Shown piece by piece: positions 17,423-26,458 of a stretch of DNA of 64,000 bases. Source of the DNA: Nostoc sp. HK-01. GTDB taxonomy: Bacteria > Cyanobacteriota > Cyanobacteriia > Cyanobacteriales > Nostocaceae. The notes below the pieces were generated by a model. That model saw nothing but the letters and a program-made list of their open reading frames with translations. It was not told where the DNA came from and made no database searches. The stretch is taken from contig AP018318.1 in the NCBI GenBank assembly GCA_003990705.1, positions 2,979,501-3,043,500 on the forward strand, read 5' to 3'. Position 1 is the first letter of the stretch. Each line of letters begins with the position of its first letter. Position numbers and translations under genes: made by a program.

Positions 17423-18415
17423 ATGGAAAAACCTTCCAATTTATTACTCAAACTCTCACGGCGTTTATTTGAAAGCACAGAAGAACAAGAAAAATTTATC
17501 GCCGCCTTAGTTAATCCCCAATCTTTTTCACCGTCTATTTTGTGGTGTCAGCCAAAACCAGAAATATCGCCCTTTGCAGTAGAAACCCCCTTAACTTGGC
17601 AACCACAATTTATCGACAGATTAGCTTTAGGAGAAAAACCCGGACAACATCCCCTACATAATCAAGGATATTTCTATTGTTTAGATTTTTCTTCTGTATT
17701 TTCAGCCTCAATTTTGTTAGCAATTACTCAGCCAACCCAGACAGTTTTTGATATGTGTGCGGCTCCAGGAGGTAAAAGTATATTTGCTTGGAAAGCTTTG
17801 CAACCAGAATTACTAATTAGTAATGAAGTGATTGGCAAACGTTTAGGTATGTTAATTTCTAACTTAAAACGTTGCCAGATTAACCCATCTATTGTACTTA
17901 ACAGAGATTCGAGTATTTTTGCTGAAAGTATTCCCGCATCGAGTAATTTAGTAATTGTTGATGCTCCTTGTACGGGACAGTCTTTACTAGCTAAAGGTGA
18001 AAAAGCGCCCGGATGCTTTCATCCCACTGCAATTAATAAAAGTGCCAATCGCCAAAAAAGAATTATTGCGAATTCTGCTAAAATTGTTGCGCCTCAAGGT
18101 TATCTTGCCTATATGACTTGTACTTATTCCCCAGAAGAAAATGAGCAGGTTTGTGAATGGTTTTTATCACGCTTTCCGCAGTTTCAAGCAGTCAAGGTTA
18201 GTCATTTACAAGAGTATCAATCGCACCTGACGAATATTCCTTGTTACCGCATATTTCCGCAACATCGATTGGGTGCTGGTGCATTTGCTATGTTGTTTCA
18301 AAATACTGATGAGGGTGAAAGTCAGGAGTTAGATTTAAGTGCTTTATCTGCGGTGTGGATGAATAGTAAATATGCACTATCAAATAATACTAATATTGTA
18401 GGCGCGGATTGCTGA
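17423..18415 (+). CDS. RsmB/NOP2-family m5C RNA methyltransferase
   Basis: 330 residues. SAM motif I FDMCAAPGGKS is near 109-119; motif IV DAPCTGQS and motif VI MTCTYSPEENEQ supply the two Cys of m5C-RNA methyltransferases. The N-terminal RNA-binding part is short compared with RsmB, so the enzyme resembles the smaller NOP2/YebU relatives; rRNA or tRNA is the likely substrate. The 3' end overlaps the convergent vapC gene by 36 bases. Confidence 0.88.
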   Translation: MEKPSNLLLKLSRRLFESTEEQEKFIAALVNPQSFSPSILWCQPKPEISPFAVETPLTWQPQFIDRLALGEKPGQHPLHNQGYFYCLDFSSVFSASILLAITQPTQTVFDMCAAPGGKSIFAWKALQPELLISNEVIGKRLGMLISNLKRCQINPSIVLNRDSSIFAESIPASSNLVIVDAPCTGQSLLAKGEKAPGCFHPTAINKSANRQKRIIANSAKIVAPQGYLAYMTCTYSPEENEQVCEWFLSRFPQFQAVKVSHLQEYQSHLTNIPCYRIFPQHRLGAGAFAMLFQNTDEGESQELDLSALSAVWMNSKYALSNNTNIVGADC

Positions 18416-18763
18416 ATCAACGGTTGCAATCGTTAAGCCATGCTGTAAAGACTGACAGATTAGCATTCTATCAAAGGGATCTTTATGCAATAGTGGTAAG
18501 CTGGCGAGTTGAGTAACACTACCTTCATCTAAGTCAAGGTTTGTAATTTGATGGCGATCGCGTTGTGTGGGAATATATATTTCAGGAGATTCTGGTAATG
18601 GTAATTTGCCCAATTGATATTTAACAATACACTCCCATATTGAGACAACGCTGAGATAAATCTGATTATCTAGATTGCAAATAGCATTTCTAACATCTGT
18701 TGGTAGCTGTTTATCACCACTGATAAACCATAAGAAAATATGAGTATCTAGAAGAATTTTCAT
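18380..18763 (-). CDS. vapC: PIN-domain ribonuclease toxin (VapC-like)
   Basis: 127 residues with the PIN acidic set: D6 (LLDTHIFLW), E44 (SIWECIVK), D95 and D98 (HKDPFDRMLICQ) and D116 (TVDSAI). The SIWECIVKYQLGKL and DPFDRMLICQS motifs are typical of the PIN branch paired with Phd antitoxins. Its start overlaps the antitoxin stop by 4 bases, so translation is coupled. Confidence 0.92.
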   Translation of the reverse strand: MKILLDTHIFLWFISGDKQLPTDVRNAICNLDNQIYLSVVSIWECIVKYQLGKLPLPESPEIYIPTQRDRHQITNLDLDEGSVTQLASLPLLHKDPFDRMLICQSLQHGLTIATVDSAIRAYNISII

Positions 18764-18999
18764 CCGCCCTCAAATGCGTTTAATATATCTTCTGGTAAAG
18801 GTGCATCAAAATCATCAGGTACAGTAAACTCTCCTGCACATAAGCCAAATGGTCTTAGCGGCTTGTTAATACTTTGAATTGGTTTTAATTCAGCAATTTC
18901 TTTATCTGCTTGAATAATAATAAAACTTTCACCTGCCTCAACTTGGTTGAGATATTTTAATGGATTTTGTTGGATTTCATCAACTGTAATTTTCTGCAT
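18760..18999 (-). CDS. Phd/YefM-type antitoxin
   Basis: 79 residues: N-terminal Phd fold with VDEIQQNPLKYLNQVEAGES and FIIIQADKEIAELKPI, then a Pro- and acid-rich toxin-binding tail (about 48-79). First gene of the toxin-antitoxin pair; it would bind its own promoter, in the 19000-19080 gap. It lies 80 bases downstream of the reverse transcriptase block, on the same strand. Confidence 0.9.
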   Translation of the reverse strand: MQKITVDEIQQNPLKYLNQVEAGESFIIIQADKEIAELKPIQSINKPLRPFGLCAGEFTVPDDFDAPLPEDILNAFEGG

Positions 19000-19080
19000 T
19001 TGAGTAATTCAATGTATTAGCAATAGGATATGAATTTGTGCAATCTATTTGCAAAAGTTAACTTTTTGCTGTAGACCTTT

Positions 19081-19377
19081 TTATTTGGATTTAGCCCATT
19101 TTATTAATATGTCATTTAATAAACTATTATCTTTCACATAATCCAAAAAAAATTTTCGCTCTTCTACGGGTAAAGTTGTTGATGCAATAATAAATGCACG
19201 TTTACACCATATATCCATAATTGTATAACTTTCCTTAAGTTCACGAATCCAGTCACCCATATTTTGGGAATAAGCACTTAATAAAATTTCTCTTCTCAGG
19301 CTTGAAGGGGAATTCTGATATATAGCAATTATCTGACTGGCATTATTTAGTGACGAATTTCTCGCAAAAAGGCTCAT
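19081..19377 (-). CDS. C-terminal segment of the reverse transcriptase, separated by one stop
   Basis: 98 codons in exactly the same frame as the reverse transcriptase gene. The RT ends at TAA 19381-19383, then TTA, then this ATG at 19375-19377. The sequence is helical (SSLRREILLSAYSQNMGDWI, then MDIWCKRAFIIASTTLPVEE) and resembles the C-terminal helical repeats of full-length UG/Abi-type RTs, which are about 500 residues or more. No ribosome-binding site is seen before the ATG. It is best read as the severed C-terminus of one original protein. It could still be made by reinitiation and act in trans. Confidence 0.7.
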   Translation of the reverse strand: MSLFARNSSLNNASQIIAIYQNSPSSLRREILLSAYSQNMGDWIRELKESYTIMDIWCKRAFIIASTTLPVEERKFFLDYVKDNSLLNDILIKWAKSK

Positions 19378-19380
19378 TAA

Positions 19381-20625
19381 TTATATTTGAAAATATTCAT
19401 TTGATTTAATGAGATCGGTGTATAAAATGTTTATTATTTTACTACCTAGTATTTTCCAATTACCACTATAGTTATTATTGATTGATATTAAATAATGGCA
19501 TATATCGCTGATTGCTGGCGTTAAGGAATCAATATTATCAAGACAGAACTCAACAGCAGATGGAATACCTACTTGTGAAAGTCTTCTCAGAAACCATCTC
19601 AGGCGAGTATAATTTGGTTCATTATTATTTAAATAATCAGACAATATCTTATCTACAAAAAATTTGCTGAAAATATTTAACTGCTCATCATTAATGTTCT
19701 GAATATTTACAGTTGTATATGGATTACTTGATGAATACATTTTTATTATATTAATAATACTTTCTTCATAACTATTAATAGGTTGATCCTTAGTCATTAA
19801 AGTACAACGCTGTTTTAATTCATCAGATGTATATATTTTCGTCTTTTGCCTCTGTAATATTAACCTTTGTTGTTTATCTAGTATTTCTGCCATCTGATAA
19901 ATAATAATTCTTGCTTCTTGCTTGCTGTTACAAAATATAATAATATCATCAACAAAACGACAAAAATCTATACCTTTTAAAGATAAGCTATTGTCTACAG
20001 GAATTAGTGAAAGCTCTCCTAACAAATGAGTAGCATGTGGCCCAGTAGGAATTCCTCTAGAAACTTTTGCTGTTACACTTTCTAATAAATTCATCAACCA
20101 CTTTTTTACCTGATTAGGAAATCCAGATTCAATTAGCTGATTTTCAATATTATGATGGTAGATTTGATTATAAAAATCTGCAATATCTAAAGAGACTGCG
20201 TATTTATAATTGAAGCTTTTTTGTTCACATGTTTTCCAAAATTCTAACCATGAAATATTAGGGTTATATAAACTCCCATCATTTTGTGGATTGAATCTGT
20301 AACTAAAAACTTTATTGTCTGATGTAGGAATTCTTCTATTTTCAATAAGCTGACCAAATTCGTAAATAATTGCTGTTAATATAGTGTGATCTAATGGATC
20401 TAGTTGTGTTGCAGTCCTATATGAAATTTCATCCTTGGGTACTATAAATCTTCTAGAAGGATTATGTTGATAGTTACCTAAATCTATGTCTTTAAAGCGA
20501 TTTATTGCTTCATCTTCGACTTCATTAAGAATGTCAAACTCTACAGGCTTAGGAAATAAATCTGTGTCGCTATATTTAACCACATAATTTAAAGCCCATC
20601 TCAGTGAATTTTCTTGAAGTTTCAT
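19381..20625 (-). CDS. Reverse transcriptase of the UG/Abi (DRT-like) class, C-terminally shortened
   Basis: 414 residues. RT motifs: YAVSLDIADFYNQIYHH (motif A, Asp147), SRGIPTGPHATHLLGE (motif B, about 189-204) and FCRFVDDIIIF (motif C, the FVDD variant of YADD at 224-227). Motif B is GIPTGP, not the GxxxSQ of DGR enzymes, and no intron maturase, retron or Cas1 context is present. The helical extension after 270 fits the 'unknown group' RTs, many of which are defence RTs. With the in-frame 98-codon segment it would reach 514 residues. The specific UG group cannot be assigned by eye. Neighbours on the same strand are Phd/VapC downstream and alaS upstream. Confidence 0.85.
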   Translation of the reverse strand: MKLQENSLRWALNYVVKYSDTDLFPKPVEFDILNEVEDEAINRFKDIDLGNYQHNPSRRFIVPKDEISYRTATQLDPLDHTILTAIIYEFGQLIENRRIPTSDNKVFSYRFNPQNDGSLYNPNISWLEFWKTCEQKSFNYKYAVSLDIADFYNQIYHHNIENQLIESGFPNQVKKWLMNLLESVTAKVSRGIPTGPHATHLLGELSLIPVDNSLSLKGIDFCRFVDDIIIFCNSKQEARIIIYQMAEILDKQQRLILQRQKTKIYTSDELKQRCTLMTKDQPINSYEESIINIIKMYSSSNPYTTVNIQNINDEQLNIFSKFFVDKILSDYLNNNEPNYTRLRWFLRRLSQVGIPSAVEFCLDNIDSLTPAISDICHYLISINNNYSGNWKILGSKIINILYTDLIKSNEYFQI

Positions 20626-20713
20626 AATTTATACAGTCAATATAAATATCAAATTTAAATTAGTTCAATAAATTCCGCATTAACTTAAATAAGCCTTCAA
20701 TCCAAAATAAACT

Positions 20714-20739
20714 ATGGGTTACGGCTTCGCATAACCCAT
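20714..20739. terminator. Hairpin downstream of alaS
   Basis: ATGGGTTA (20714-20721) pairs with TAACCCAT (20732-20739) around a 10-base loop. It follows the alaS stop on the minus strand. It belongs to a palindrome family common in cyanobacterial genomes and may act as a terminator or mRNA 3' stabiliser; no strong U-tract is visible. Confidence 0.4.
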
Positions 20740-20764
20740 CCTACAAATTTATTCTAAATAATAG

Positions 20765-23407
20765 TTAACCCAACCCAGCTTTTAACTCACTCTGTGCTTG
20801 TTCCAAGGCGACTGGTAATTTACTGTCATCGCGTCCGCCGGCTTGGGCGAGATTTGGTCTACCGCCGCCGCCACCGCCGCAGAGTTTAGCGATCGCACCG
20901 ACAAATTTTCCAGCCTGCAAACCTTTCTTGTTAACTTCTGGACTAAAGGCTGCAACTATGCTAACTTTGCCAGCTTCGGGAACAGAACCGAGTACCACTG
21001 CACCGTTACCGATTTTTTGCAGTAAACGTTCCGCCGCAGTTTTCAAGGATTCAGGGTCAACGCCTTCGAGTTGGGCAACAATAATTTTATGGTCGCCTAC
21101 TGTTTGGGCTGTTTCTAGTAAGCTGTCAGATTTAGCGATCGCTAATTGTCCTTTCAATGTTTCTAATTGCTTTTCAGCGTTTCGCAGTTCGGTTTGCAGA
21201 GTGGTGATTCTGTCTGGTAGTTCTTCGGGTTTAACTTTAAAGCGATCGCTTAAATCTTTGACTACTTTATCCCGCACATTTAGGTAATCTAAAATCGCCG
21301 GGCCGGAAACTGCTTCAATCCGCCGTACCCCAGAAGCCACACCTGCTTCAGAGATAATCTTGAATACGCCAATCTCCGCAGTATTACTTACGTGCGTACC
21401 TCCGCACAATTCCATCGACACACTAGGAAAATCAATCACGCGGACTTCTTCTCCGTATTTTTCCCCAAACATCGCCACAGCACCTCTAGCTTTGGCTTCG
21501 GCTAAGGGTAATACTTCGATTTTGGCGGAGTGGGCTTCCGAAATCCAAGTATTCACTTGTTCTTCTACTTGTTGAACTTCCTCGGCTGTCAAAGCGCGGG
21601 GACAGTTGAAGTCAAAGCGCAATCTGTCGAAGGAAACCAGAGAACCAGCCTGAGATATTCCCTCATCGACGATTTTCTTTAACGCGGCTTGGAGTAAGTG
21701 AGTTGCTGTGTGGTTTGCTTGGGCGCGACGACGACAAGCAAAATCAATTTGGGCGGTAACTGTATCGCCTACACGCAGAGTTCCCCGTTCAATGCGTCCG
21801 AAGTGGACGAAGAAATCAGATTCTTTCTTGACATCTTCAACGCGCACTACAATACCATCACCAGAGATATAACCGCGATCGCCTATTTGTCCCCCAGATT
21901 CGGCATAGAATGGGGTTTGGTTGAGGACGATTTGTACTTCTGTTCCAGCTTCCGCTTCTTCCTCGGCGACACCATTGACTAGCAATACTTCCACTTTCGC
22001 CGTCGCCGCAGCTTGGGTATAACCTAAAAATTCCGTGGCGTGGATGTGTTCTGCAAGTTTGTCCAGGGAACCTTGTACAGTTAAATCAATGGTTTCGTGG
22101 GCGGCTTTCGCGCGTTCCACCTGCTTTTGCATTTCGGTATTAAATCCAACTTCATCAACGGTGAGGTTGTTTTCTTCCGCGACTTCTTGAGTGAGTTCGA
22201 GGGGGAAACCGTAGGTATCGTACAGGGTGAAAGCACTTTCTCCGCTAATTTCGGTTTGTCCTTGCTGCTTCACTTGTTGGATAATTTCTTCCAGAAGTTT
22301 CTCACCTCTATCCAAGGTTCTGAGAAAATTCGACTCTTCCCGTTCCAATTCCGCTTTGATAGCTGCTTCTCGTTGCCGCACATTGGGGTAAGCTGATTCT
22401 GAAAGAGCGATCGCAGTTTCCGCAACTTGGTTGATAAAATTCCCAGAAATGCCCAGTAATCGCCCGTGACGCACTACCCGCCGAATTAAGCGCCGCAAAA
22501 CATAACCTCGTCCCACATTTGAAGCGCGGATTTCATCAGCAATCATGTGAACCACAGAACGCACATGATCACCAATGACTTTTAACGAAACCTTTGTTTT
22601 CTCATCGCTTGTATGATAGTCAATGCCAGCAATTTGCGCTGCCGTTTTAATAATCGGGAAAATTAAATCTGTTTCATAGTTATTCGGCACTTTTTGGAGA
22701 ATTTGCGCCATTCTCTCCAAACCCATACCAGTATCTATATTCTGATTTTGCAGTGGCGTTAAATTCCCGGACGCATCCCGGTTGTACTGCATGAATACCA
22801 AGTTATAGAACTCGATAAACCGGGTGTCATCTTCTAAATCAATATTGTCGTCGCCGCGTTCCGGGTGAAAGTCGTAATAAATTTCCGAACAAGGGCCGCA
22901 GGGGCCAGTGGGGCCAGAAGCCCAAAAGTTATCATCTGCACCCATCCGCTTAATTCTGGCTTCTGTTACGCCAATTTTGTCACGCCAGATATTATATGCT
23001 TCGTCGTCTTCTTCAAAGACGCTGACGACGAGGTTTTCGGGAGAAAAGCCAAATACTTGTGTGGAGATTTCCCAACCCCAAGCGATCGCTTGTTCTTTAA
23101 AATAATCACCAAAGCTGAAGTTACCCAACATCTCAAAAAATGTGTGGTGGCGTTTGGTGCGTCCGACGTTTTCGATATCGTTAGTCCGAATACACTTTTG
23201 CGATGTGGTTGCTCTTTTGAATTCAGGTGTGCGCTGCCCCAGGAATATCGGCTTAAATGGTAACATCCCCGCGATCGTCAGCAGCACGGTTGGATCTTCC
23301 GGTACTAGGGAAGCACTAGGGAGAATTTGGTGTTTCCGTTGAGCGTAGAAGTCAAGAAATAAGGTGCGAATTTCGTTACCGCTGATGAATTGGGGATTAG
23401 AAGACAT
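20765..23407 (-). CDS. alaS: Alanyl-tRNA synthetase
   Basis: 880 residues, normal length. The class II catalytic domain starts with [15 protein letters not shown] and contains [15 protein letters not shown]. The editing domain carries the zinc-binding [12 protein letters not shown] (HxxxH) and [13 protein letters not shown] (CxxxH). The C-terminal oligomerisation/DHHA1 domain ends with the Gly-rich [17 protein letters not shown], typical of AlaRS. Charges tRNA-Ala. Single gene. Confidence 0.98.
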   Translation of the reverse strand: MSSNPQFISGNEIRTLFLDFYAQRKHQILPSASLVPEDPTVLLTIAGMLPFKPIFLGQRTPEFKRATTSQKCIRTNDIENVGRTKRHHTFFEMLGNFSFGDYFKEQAIAWGWEISTQVFGFSPENLVVSVFEEDDEAYNIWRDKIGVTEARIKRMGADDNFWASGPTGPCGPCSEIYYDFHPERGDDNIDLEDDTRFIEFYNLVFMQYNRDASGNLTPLQNQNIDTGMGLERMAQILQKVPNNYETDLIFPIIKTAAQIAGIDYHTSDEKTKVSLKVIGDHVRSVVHMIADEIRASNVGRGYVLRRLIRRVVRHGRLLGISGNFINQVAETAIALSESAYPNVRQREAAIKAELEREESNFLRTLDRGEKLLEEIIQQVKQQGQTEISGESAFTLYDTYGFPLELTQEVAEENNLTVDEVGFNTEMQKQVERAKAAHETIDLTVQGSLDKLAEHIHATEFLGYTQAAATAKVEVLLVNGVAEEEAEAGTEVQIVLNQTPFYAESGGQIGDRGYISGDGIVVRVEDVKKESDFFVHFGRIERGTLRVGDTVTAQIDFACRRRAQANHTATHLLQAALKKIVDEGISQAGSLVSFDRLRFDFNCPRALTAEEVQQVEEQVNTWISEAHSAKIEVLPLAEAKARGAVAMFGEKYGEEVRVIDFPSVSMELCGGTHVSNTAEIGVFKIISEAGVASGVRRIEAVSGPAILDYLNVRDKVVKDLSDRFKVKPEELPDRITTLQTELRNAEKQLETLKGQLAIAKSDSLLETAQTVGDHKIIVAQLEGVDPESLKTAAERLLQKIGNGAVVLGSVPEAGKVSIVAAFSPEVNKKGLQAGKFVGAIAKLCGGGGGGRPNLAQAGGRDDSKLPVALEQAQSELKAGLG

Positions 23408-23726
23408 GGGTAAACTGAAGTATAAAGTTATTAAGTATCAAGTGTGAAGTATGAAGTTGCCGTTGGTTTTCTCGTACTCCCTCCTTCACCCTTTCTTTTG
23501 ATAAACTATGCCGCAGGAGAAAAAATTTCTCCCTCTAGCCTCTATTTTTGCATTTTGTTTCGGTTTGCTGCTAGTAATTTTTACTTAGAGAGCTATTTTT
23601 GCAGCGATCGCCTACGCCTATATAAGTAATGTTACTACCTCACTCTAGCCAGATGTGTGCGATGCCGATGCAGGAATAACATTCCTTTGTAAAGCAAATA
23701 TTAAAATTCATCAAAAGAGGTATATC
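23408..23726. other. 319-base divergent spacer
   Basis: Promoter region between alaS (minus) and the HMA gene (plus). It carries STRR-like GTGTGAAGTATGAAG units near 23440 and one HIP1 octamer near 23604. A 26-codon frame at 23508 was considered and rejected. Confidence 0.4.
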
Positions 23727-23927
23727 ATGGCACTAAAACTAAAAGTTCCCAACATTACTTGTGACAAGTGTGCTGAAAAAATTACCGAATCTATTCATGT
23801 GATGGAACCTGATGCTCAGGTTGATGTGAATGTTCAAGACAAAACTGTCACCGTAGAATCCGCAGCTTCTGAAGAGTCGATTAAACAGGTAATAGTTGCT
23901 TCTGGGTACAATATTGAAGGTTATTGA
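23727..23927 (+). CDS. Heavy-metal-associated (HMA) domain protein, copper-chaperone-like
   Basis: 66 residues. The start MALKLKVPNITCDKCAEKIT contains the CxxC metal site (Cys12, Cys15) of Atx1/HMA proteins, followed by the ferredoxin-like fold (DVNVQDKTVTVESAAS). The normal GMxCxxC Gly-Met is replaced by Asn-Ile, so metal preference is uncertain. Cyanobacterial Atx1 delivers copper to thylakoid P-type ATPases, but no such ATPase is nearby. AGAGG before the ATG at 23727 supports this start; an upstream TTG-type start would add a non-conserved tail. Confidence 0.85.
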   Translation: MALKLKVPNITCDKCAEKITESIHVMEPDAQVDVNVQDKTVTVESAASEESIKQVIVASGYNIEGY

Positions 23928-24028
23928 TTACTTCATAAAATTTTTACGAAGTTTTTAAATTAGCTCGTTCTATATCTGAATATTTTGCCTCTCGTAAATT
24001 CACTTATTAAAGAGGTGAAATTAACTTG

Positions 24029-24067
24029 ATAAAACCTAGGACATAAATATGTGTCACTAGGTTTTAT
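24029..24067. terminator. Inverted repeat downstream of the HMA gene
   Basis: ATAAAACCTAG at 24029-24039 and CTAGGTTTTAT at 24057-24067 are a perfect 11-bp inverted repeat with a 17-base loop that itself contains GACA/TGTC. The right arm ends in GTTTTAT. Likely 3' end structure of the HMA transcript. Confidence 0.5.
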
Positions 24068-24534
24068 CCGTAATAAACCCTTGCCGTTAAAACCTTACAT
24101 AACATTCTTTATATTTATTTAGCATCTCGGTTTTTACGGAAGAAAGGCAAATTTTATTTTTTTTTAAACATTTAGTTTGGTCTAATAAAATCAAGCAACA
24201 CAAACAAAAATAGGTTATTTTATTGTGTATATAATCGTCGATAAATAACACCTAGAAACTACAGTTGTTTTATTAAAGCTCAATATAATTTCCGTATTTT
24301 CACTGTTTGAAAAAAAAAGGTTCAAGGCAGACAGTAATTATCAGGACTAGAGAGTTACCAGGTTGCATTTAGGGTCATACATTAAGATGATATTAAAATT
24401 TTTAGAATATAGTTAATTTAAGGTTATGACTATCAAACATAGTGAAATCTATCAATCATAAAAATACTGAAAGATTCACTGTTTAAAAAAAATAGTAGGA
24501 ATTTTTAGCTTGAAATAAGGCAGATATAAAAAAA
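24068..24534. other. AT-rich spacer upstream of the GGDEF gene
   Basis: About 470 bases of very AT-rich DNA with no ORF of credible length. It must hold the promoter of the diguanylate cyclase gene. No consensus operator was recognised. Confidence 0.4.
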
Positions 24535-25557
24535 ATGAATATTTCAATTCTGGTCTTTGGAAGTGATGAATTTGTTGCTCAACTTCCCGATCAGATCCTG
24601 GATGCAACCGCTTTGAGATTAGCAGTTATTACTGATTTCCAGGAGGCAATTTCTCAACTTGAAATTGAGCCGCCTGATGTCATATTTGTACAAGCAAGTT
24701 TGGATGGAAGTATAGAACTGTGCGGTTGGTTAAAAAACCAACCCCAACTCTCTTGGTTGTATTGCATCCTTTTCGAGGATCGTTCTTATCAGTTAGCTGC
24801 TAAAAGTGAGCAGGATTTGTGTTGGGAATGGGAAATGACAGCTACTGCACTCAGACAAGGTGCTGATGCTTATATTTGGCAGCTAACTCATGAAATAATC
24901 GACAAGAATACTGTCAGCGTAGCAGCCCATCATCAGGTAATACTCGCTCAATTGAGTGTAGGTTTACGGAAAGCTCAAAAATACCGTGAACTGATGCGGA
25001 CAAATGATTTATTATCTGCGATCGCTTTAGCCGATTCATTAACAGAAATTAGTAATCGTCGCGCAATGGAATGGGATTTACCTCGACAAGTAAAAAAAGC
25101 TCGCACTCAAGCTACTCCTTTGAGTTTGATTATTTTAGATATAGACTATTTCAAAAAAGTCAATGATACTTATGGGCATTTAGTGGGCGATCGCCTATTA
25201 CAATTATTAGCTTACAGACTGCGACACAACCTCCGAGCTAAAGATACCCCATTCCGTTATGGTGGTGAAGAATTTGTCGTGGTTCTAAGCAACACCAATA
25301 GTGAAGAAGCGATGATAGTCGCAGAACGCTTAAATCGCATAGTTGCAGAACAACCATTTGCCATTGATCAAGAACTGACTATTCCGATTACAATTAGCTT
25401 AGGTGTTGCTACTCTCCAAGCTAACGATGATGATAAGGGTTATAGCTTACTCCATCGTGCTGATCAATGCCTGTTGAATGCGAAAAATTTAGGGCGTAAT
25501 CAAGTAGTTAGTGGAGAATATACTGATTTCTCCTATCTTAAAGCTGTGTCTTCTTAA
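24535..25557 (+). CDS. GGDEF diguanylate cyclase with receiver-like N-terminus
   Basis: 340 residues. The N-terminal 1-130 looks like a degenerate receiver domain: DVIFVQAS at the phospho-site position lacks the phosphorylatable Asp context. The C-terminal GGDEF domain (about 165-330) has DSLTEISNRRAMEWDL, DIDYFKKVNDTYGHLVGD and the active-site RYGGEEF. The inhibitory I-site RxxD is present as RAKD nine residues before GGEEF. It should make c-di-GMP and be product-inhibited. No EAL domain and no partner gene nearby. Confidence 0.92.
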   Translation: MNISILVFGSDEFVAQLPDQILDATALRLAVITDFQEAISQLEIEPPDVIFVQASLDGSIELCGWLKNQPQLSWLYCILFEDRSYQLAAKSEQDLCWEWEMTATALRQGADAYIWQLTHEIIDKNTVSVAAHHQVILAQLSVGLRKAQKYRELMRTNDLLSAIALADSLTEISNRRAMEWDLPRQVKKARTQATPLSLIILDIDYFKKVNDTYGHLVGDRLLQLLAYRLRHNLRAKDTPFRYGGEEFVVVLSNTNSEEAMIVAERLNRIVAEQPFAIDQELTIPITISLGVATLQANDDDKGYSLLHRADQCLLNAKNLGRNQVVSGEYTDFSYLKAVSS

Positions 25558-25593
25558 ATAGGATATACATAGTTGCTTGTATTGCTTTCTTTG

Positions 25594-25654
25594 TCATTAG
25601 TCATTTGTCATTGGTCATTTGGATTGACAAGGACAAGGGACAAATGACTAATGA
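25594..25654. terminator. Long perfect inverted repeat between convergent genes
   Basis: TCATTAGTCATTTGTC at 25594-25609 and its exact reverse complement at 25639-25654 give a 16-bp stem with a 29-base loop, between the stop codons of two convergent genes. Suited to a bidirectional terminator. The arm sequence is a common cyanobacterial repeat type (CATTAGTCATTTGTCATTGG). Confidence 0.6.
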
Positions 25655-25696
25655 TAGTCTTAAGGAGAAAATCTCCAACTTAAACCCATCCCAGGT

Positions 25697-26275
25697 TTAC
25701 CATTTTTCCGCCCAATAAACAATTTCTGCGGCTGTACTATCAATGGCTACACCGTAGCTATCACCATGATTCCATTTAAATCCCGGAGTACCTCTATCCT
25801 TCGCATTCAATACTAAGATTTCATAGGAAGGCGGAAAAGATTCCCCTCCTGTATCACCAGTGTAGAAAAAGGTGGTGGGAATACCATTAGGAAGGTTGGC
25901 GTGGACGTTGGTATCCCCGCCTTGATATTGACGTTTGGCAAGTTTTCTGTATTTTGTCAGTAATGTTTGAATTTGTGCGGGGGATTGTTTTTCTCTGACT
26001 TGCAAGAAACTACTGGCTTGGGCTACACCAGGAGAGTAAGCAATTCGCACATCCTTTGTGTTCGCTGAAATTTCGCGGGGAAAATGCTGAATTTCTGCTG
26101 GACTTGCCCAAAGTTGATTGCGTATTTCACTGTAGCGCGATGTATTAGTAATGATTTTCGCATCAGTAGTACTACTAAACGCTTTTCTGATTAAAAAACT
26201 ACCGCCAACAATTCCTAAACTCCCCAGAGAAAGGAAAACTATCATGGTGGCTTTAGCAAGGTGCGATCGCTGCAT
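25697..26275 (-). CDS. Conserved cyanobacterial membrane-anchored protein, 192 residues
   Basis: One N-terminal transmembrane helix or uncleaved signal (ATMIVFLSLGSLGIVGGSFL, about 9-28), then an extracytoplasmic domain with QLWASPAEIQHFPREI, LTKYRKLAKRQYQGGDTNVH and a C-terminal YGVAIDSTAAEIVYWAEKW. No recognised family. Start at 26275 has good coding context. Single gene between convergent and tandem neighbours. Confidence 0.65.
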   Translation of the reverse strand: MQRSHLAKATMIVFLSLGSLGIVGGSFLIRKAFSSTTDAKIITNTSRYSEIRNQLWASPAEIQHFPREISANTKDVRIAYSPGVAQASSFLQVREKQSPAQIQTLLTKYRKLAKRQYQGGDTNVHANLPNGIPTTFFYTGDTGGESFPPSYEILVLNAKDRGTPGFKWNHGDSYGVAIDSTAAEIVYWAEKW

Positions 26276-26424
26276 TGCGTTGGGTGCTGCTAAACTTTAT
26301 CTGCATATACCCAATAAATAAACTATGTTCGTAAGATTGCGGAGCTACTACTAATAATATTGATGAAATCTTTGTGGAATCAGGGAAAATACGGGAGTTT
26401 TATAAAATTATCGTAAATATATTC

Positions 26425-26457
26425 ATATCCCCGACTTCTTCAGAAAGTCGGGGATAT
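26425..26457. terminator. Perfect 13-bp stem-loop after ubiA
   Basis: Arms 26425-26437 and 26445-26457 are perfectly complementary (ATATCCCCGACTT and its complement) with a 7-base loop. It touches the ubiA stop codon on the minus strand. No clear T-run follows on that strand. Same stem family as 3149, 33939 and 36853. Confidence 0.55.
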
Positions 26458-26458
26458 C

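Noticed and set aside
19381-20625. DGR reverse transcriptase serving the kinase-FGE gene
   Set aside because: Motif B is GIPTGP rather than the GxxxSQ of DGR enzymes, and no template repeat or accessory gene lies beside it.
23508-23588. 26-codon frame reading MPQEKKFLPLASIFAFCFGL with one possible membrane helix
   Set aside because: No ribosome-binding site, no match to a known small photosynthetic subunit, and it lies in the alaS upstream region with STRR-like DNA.
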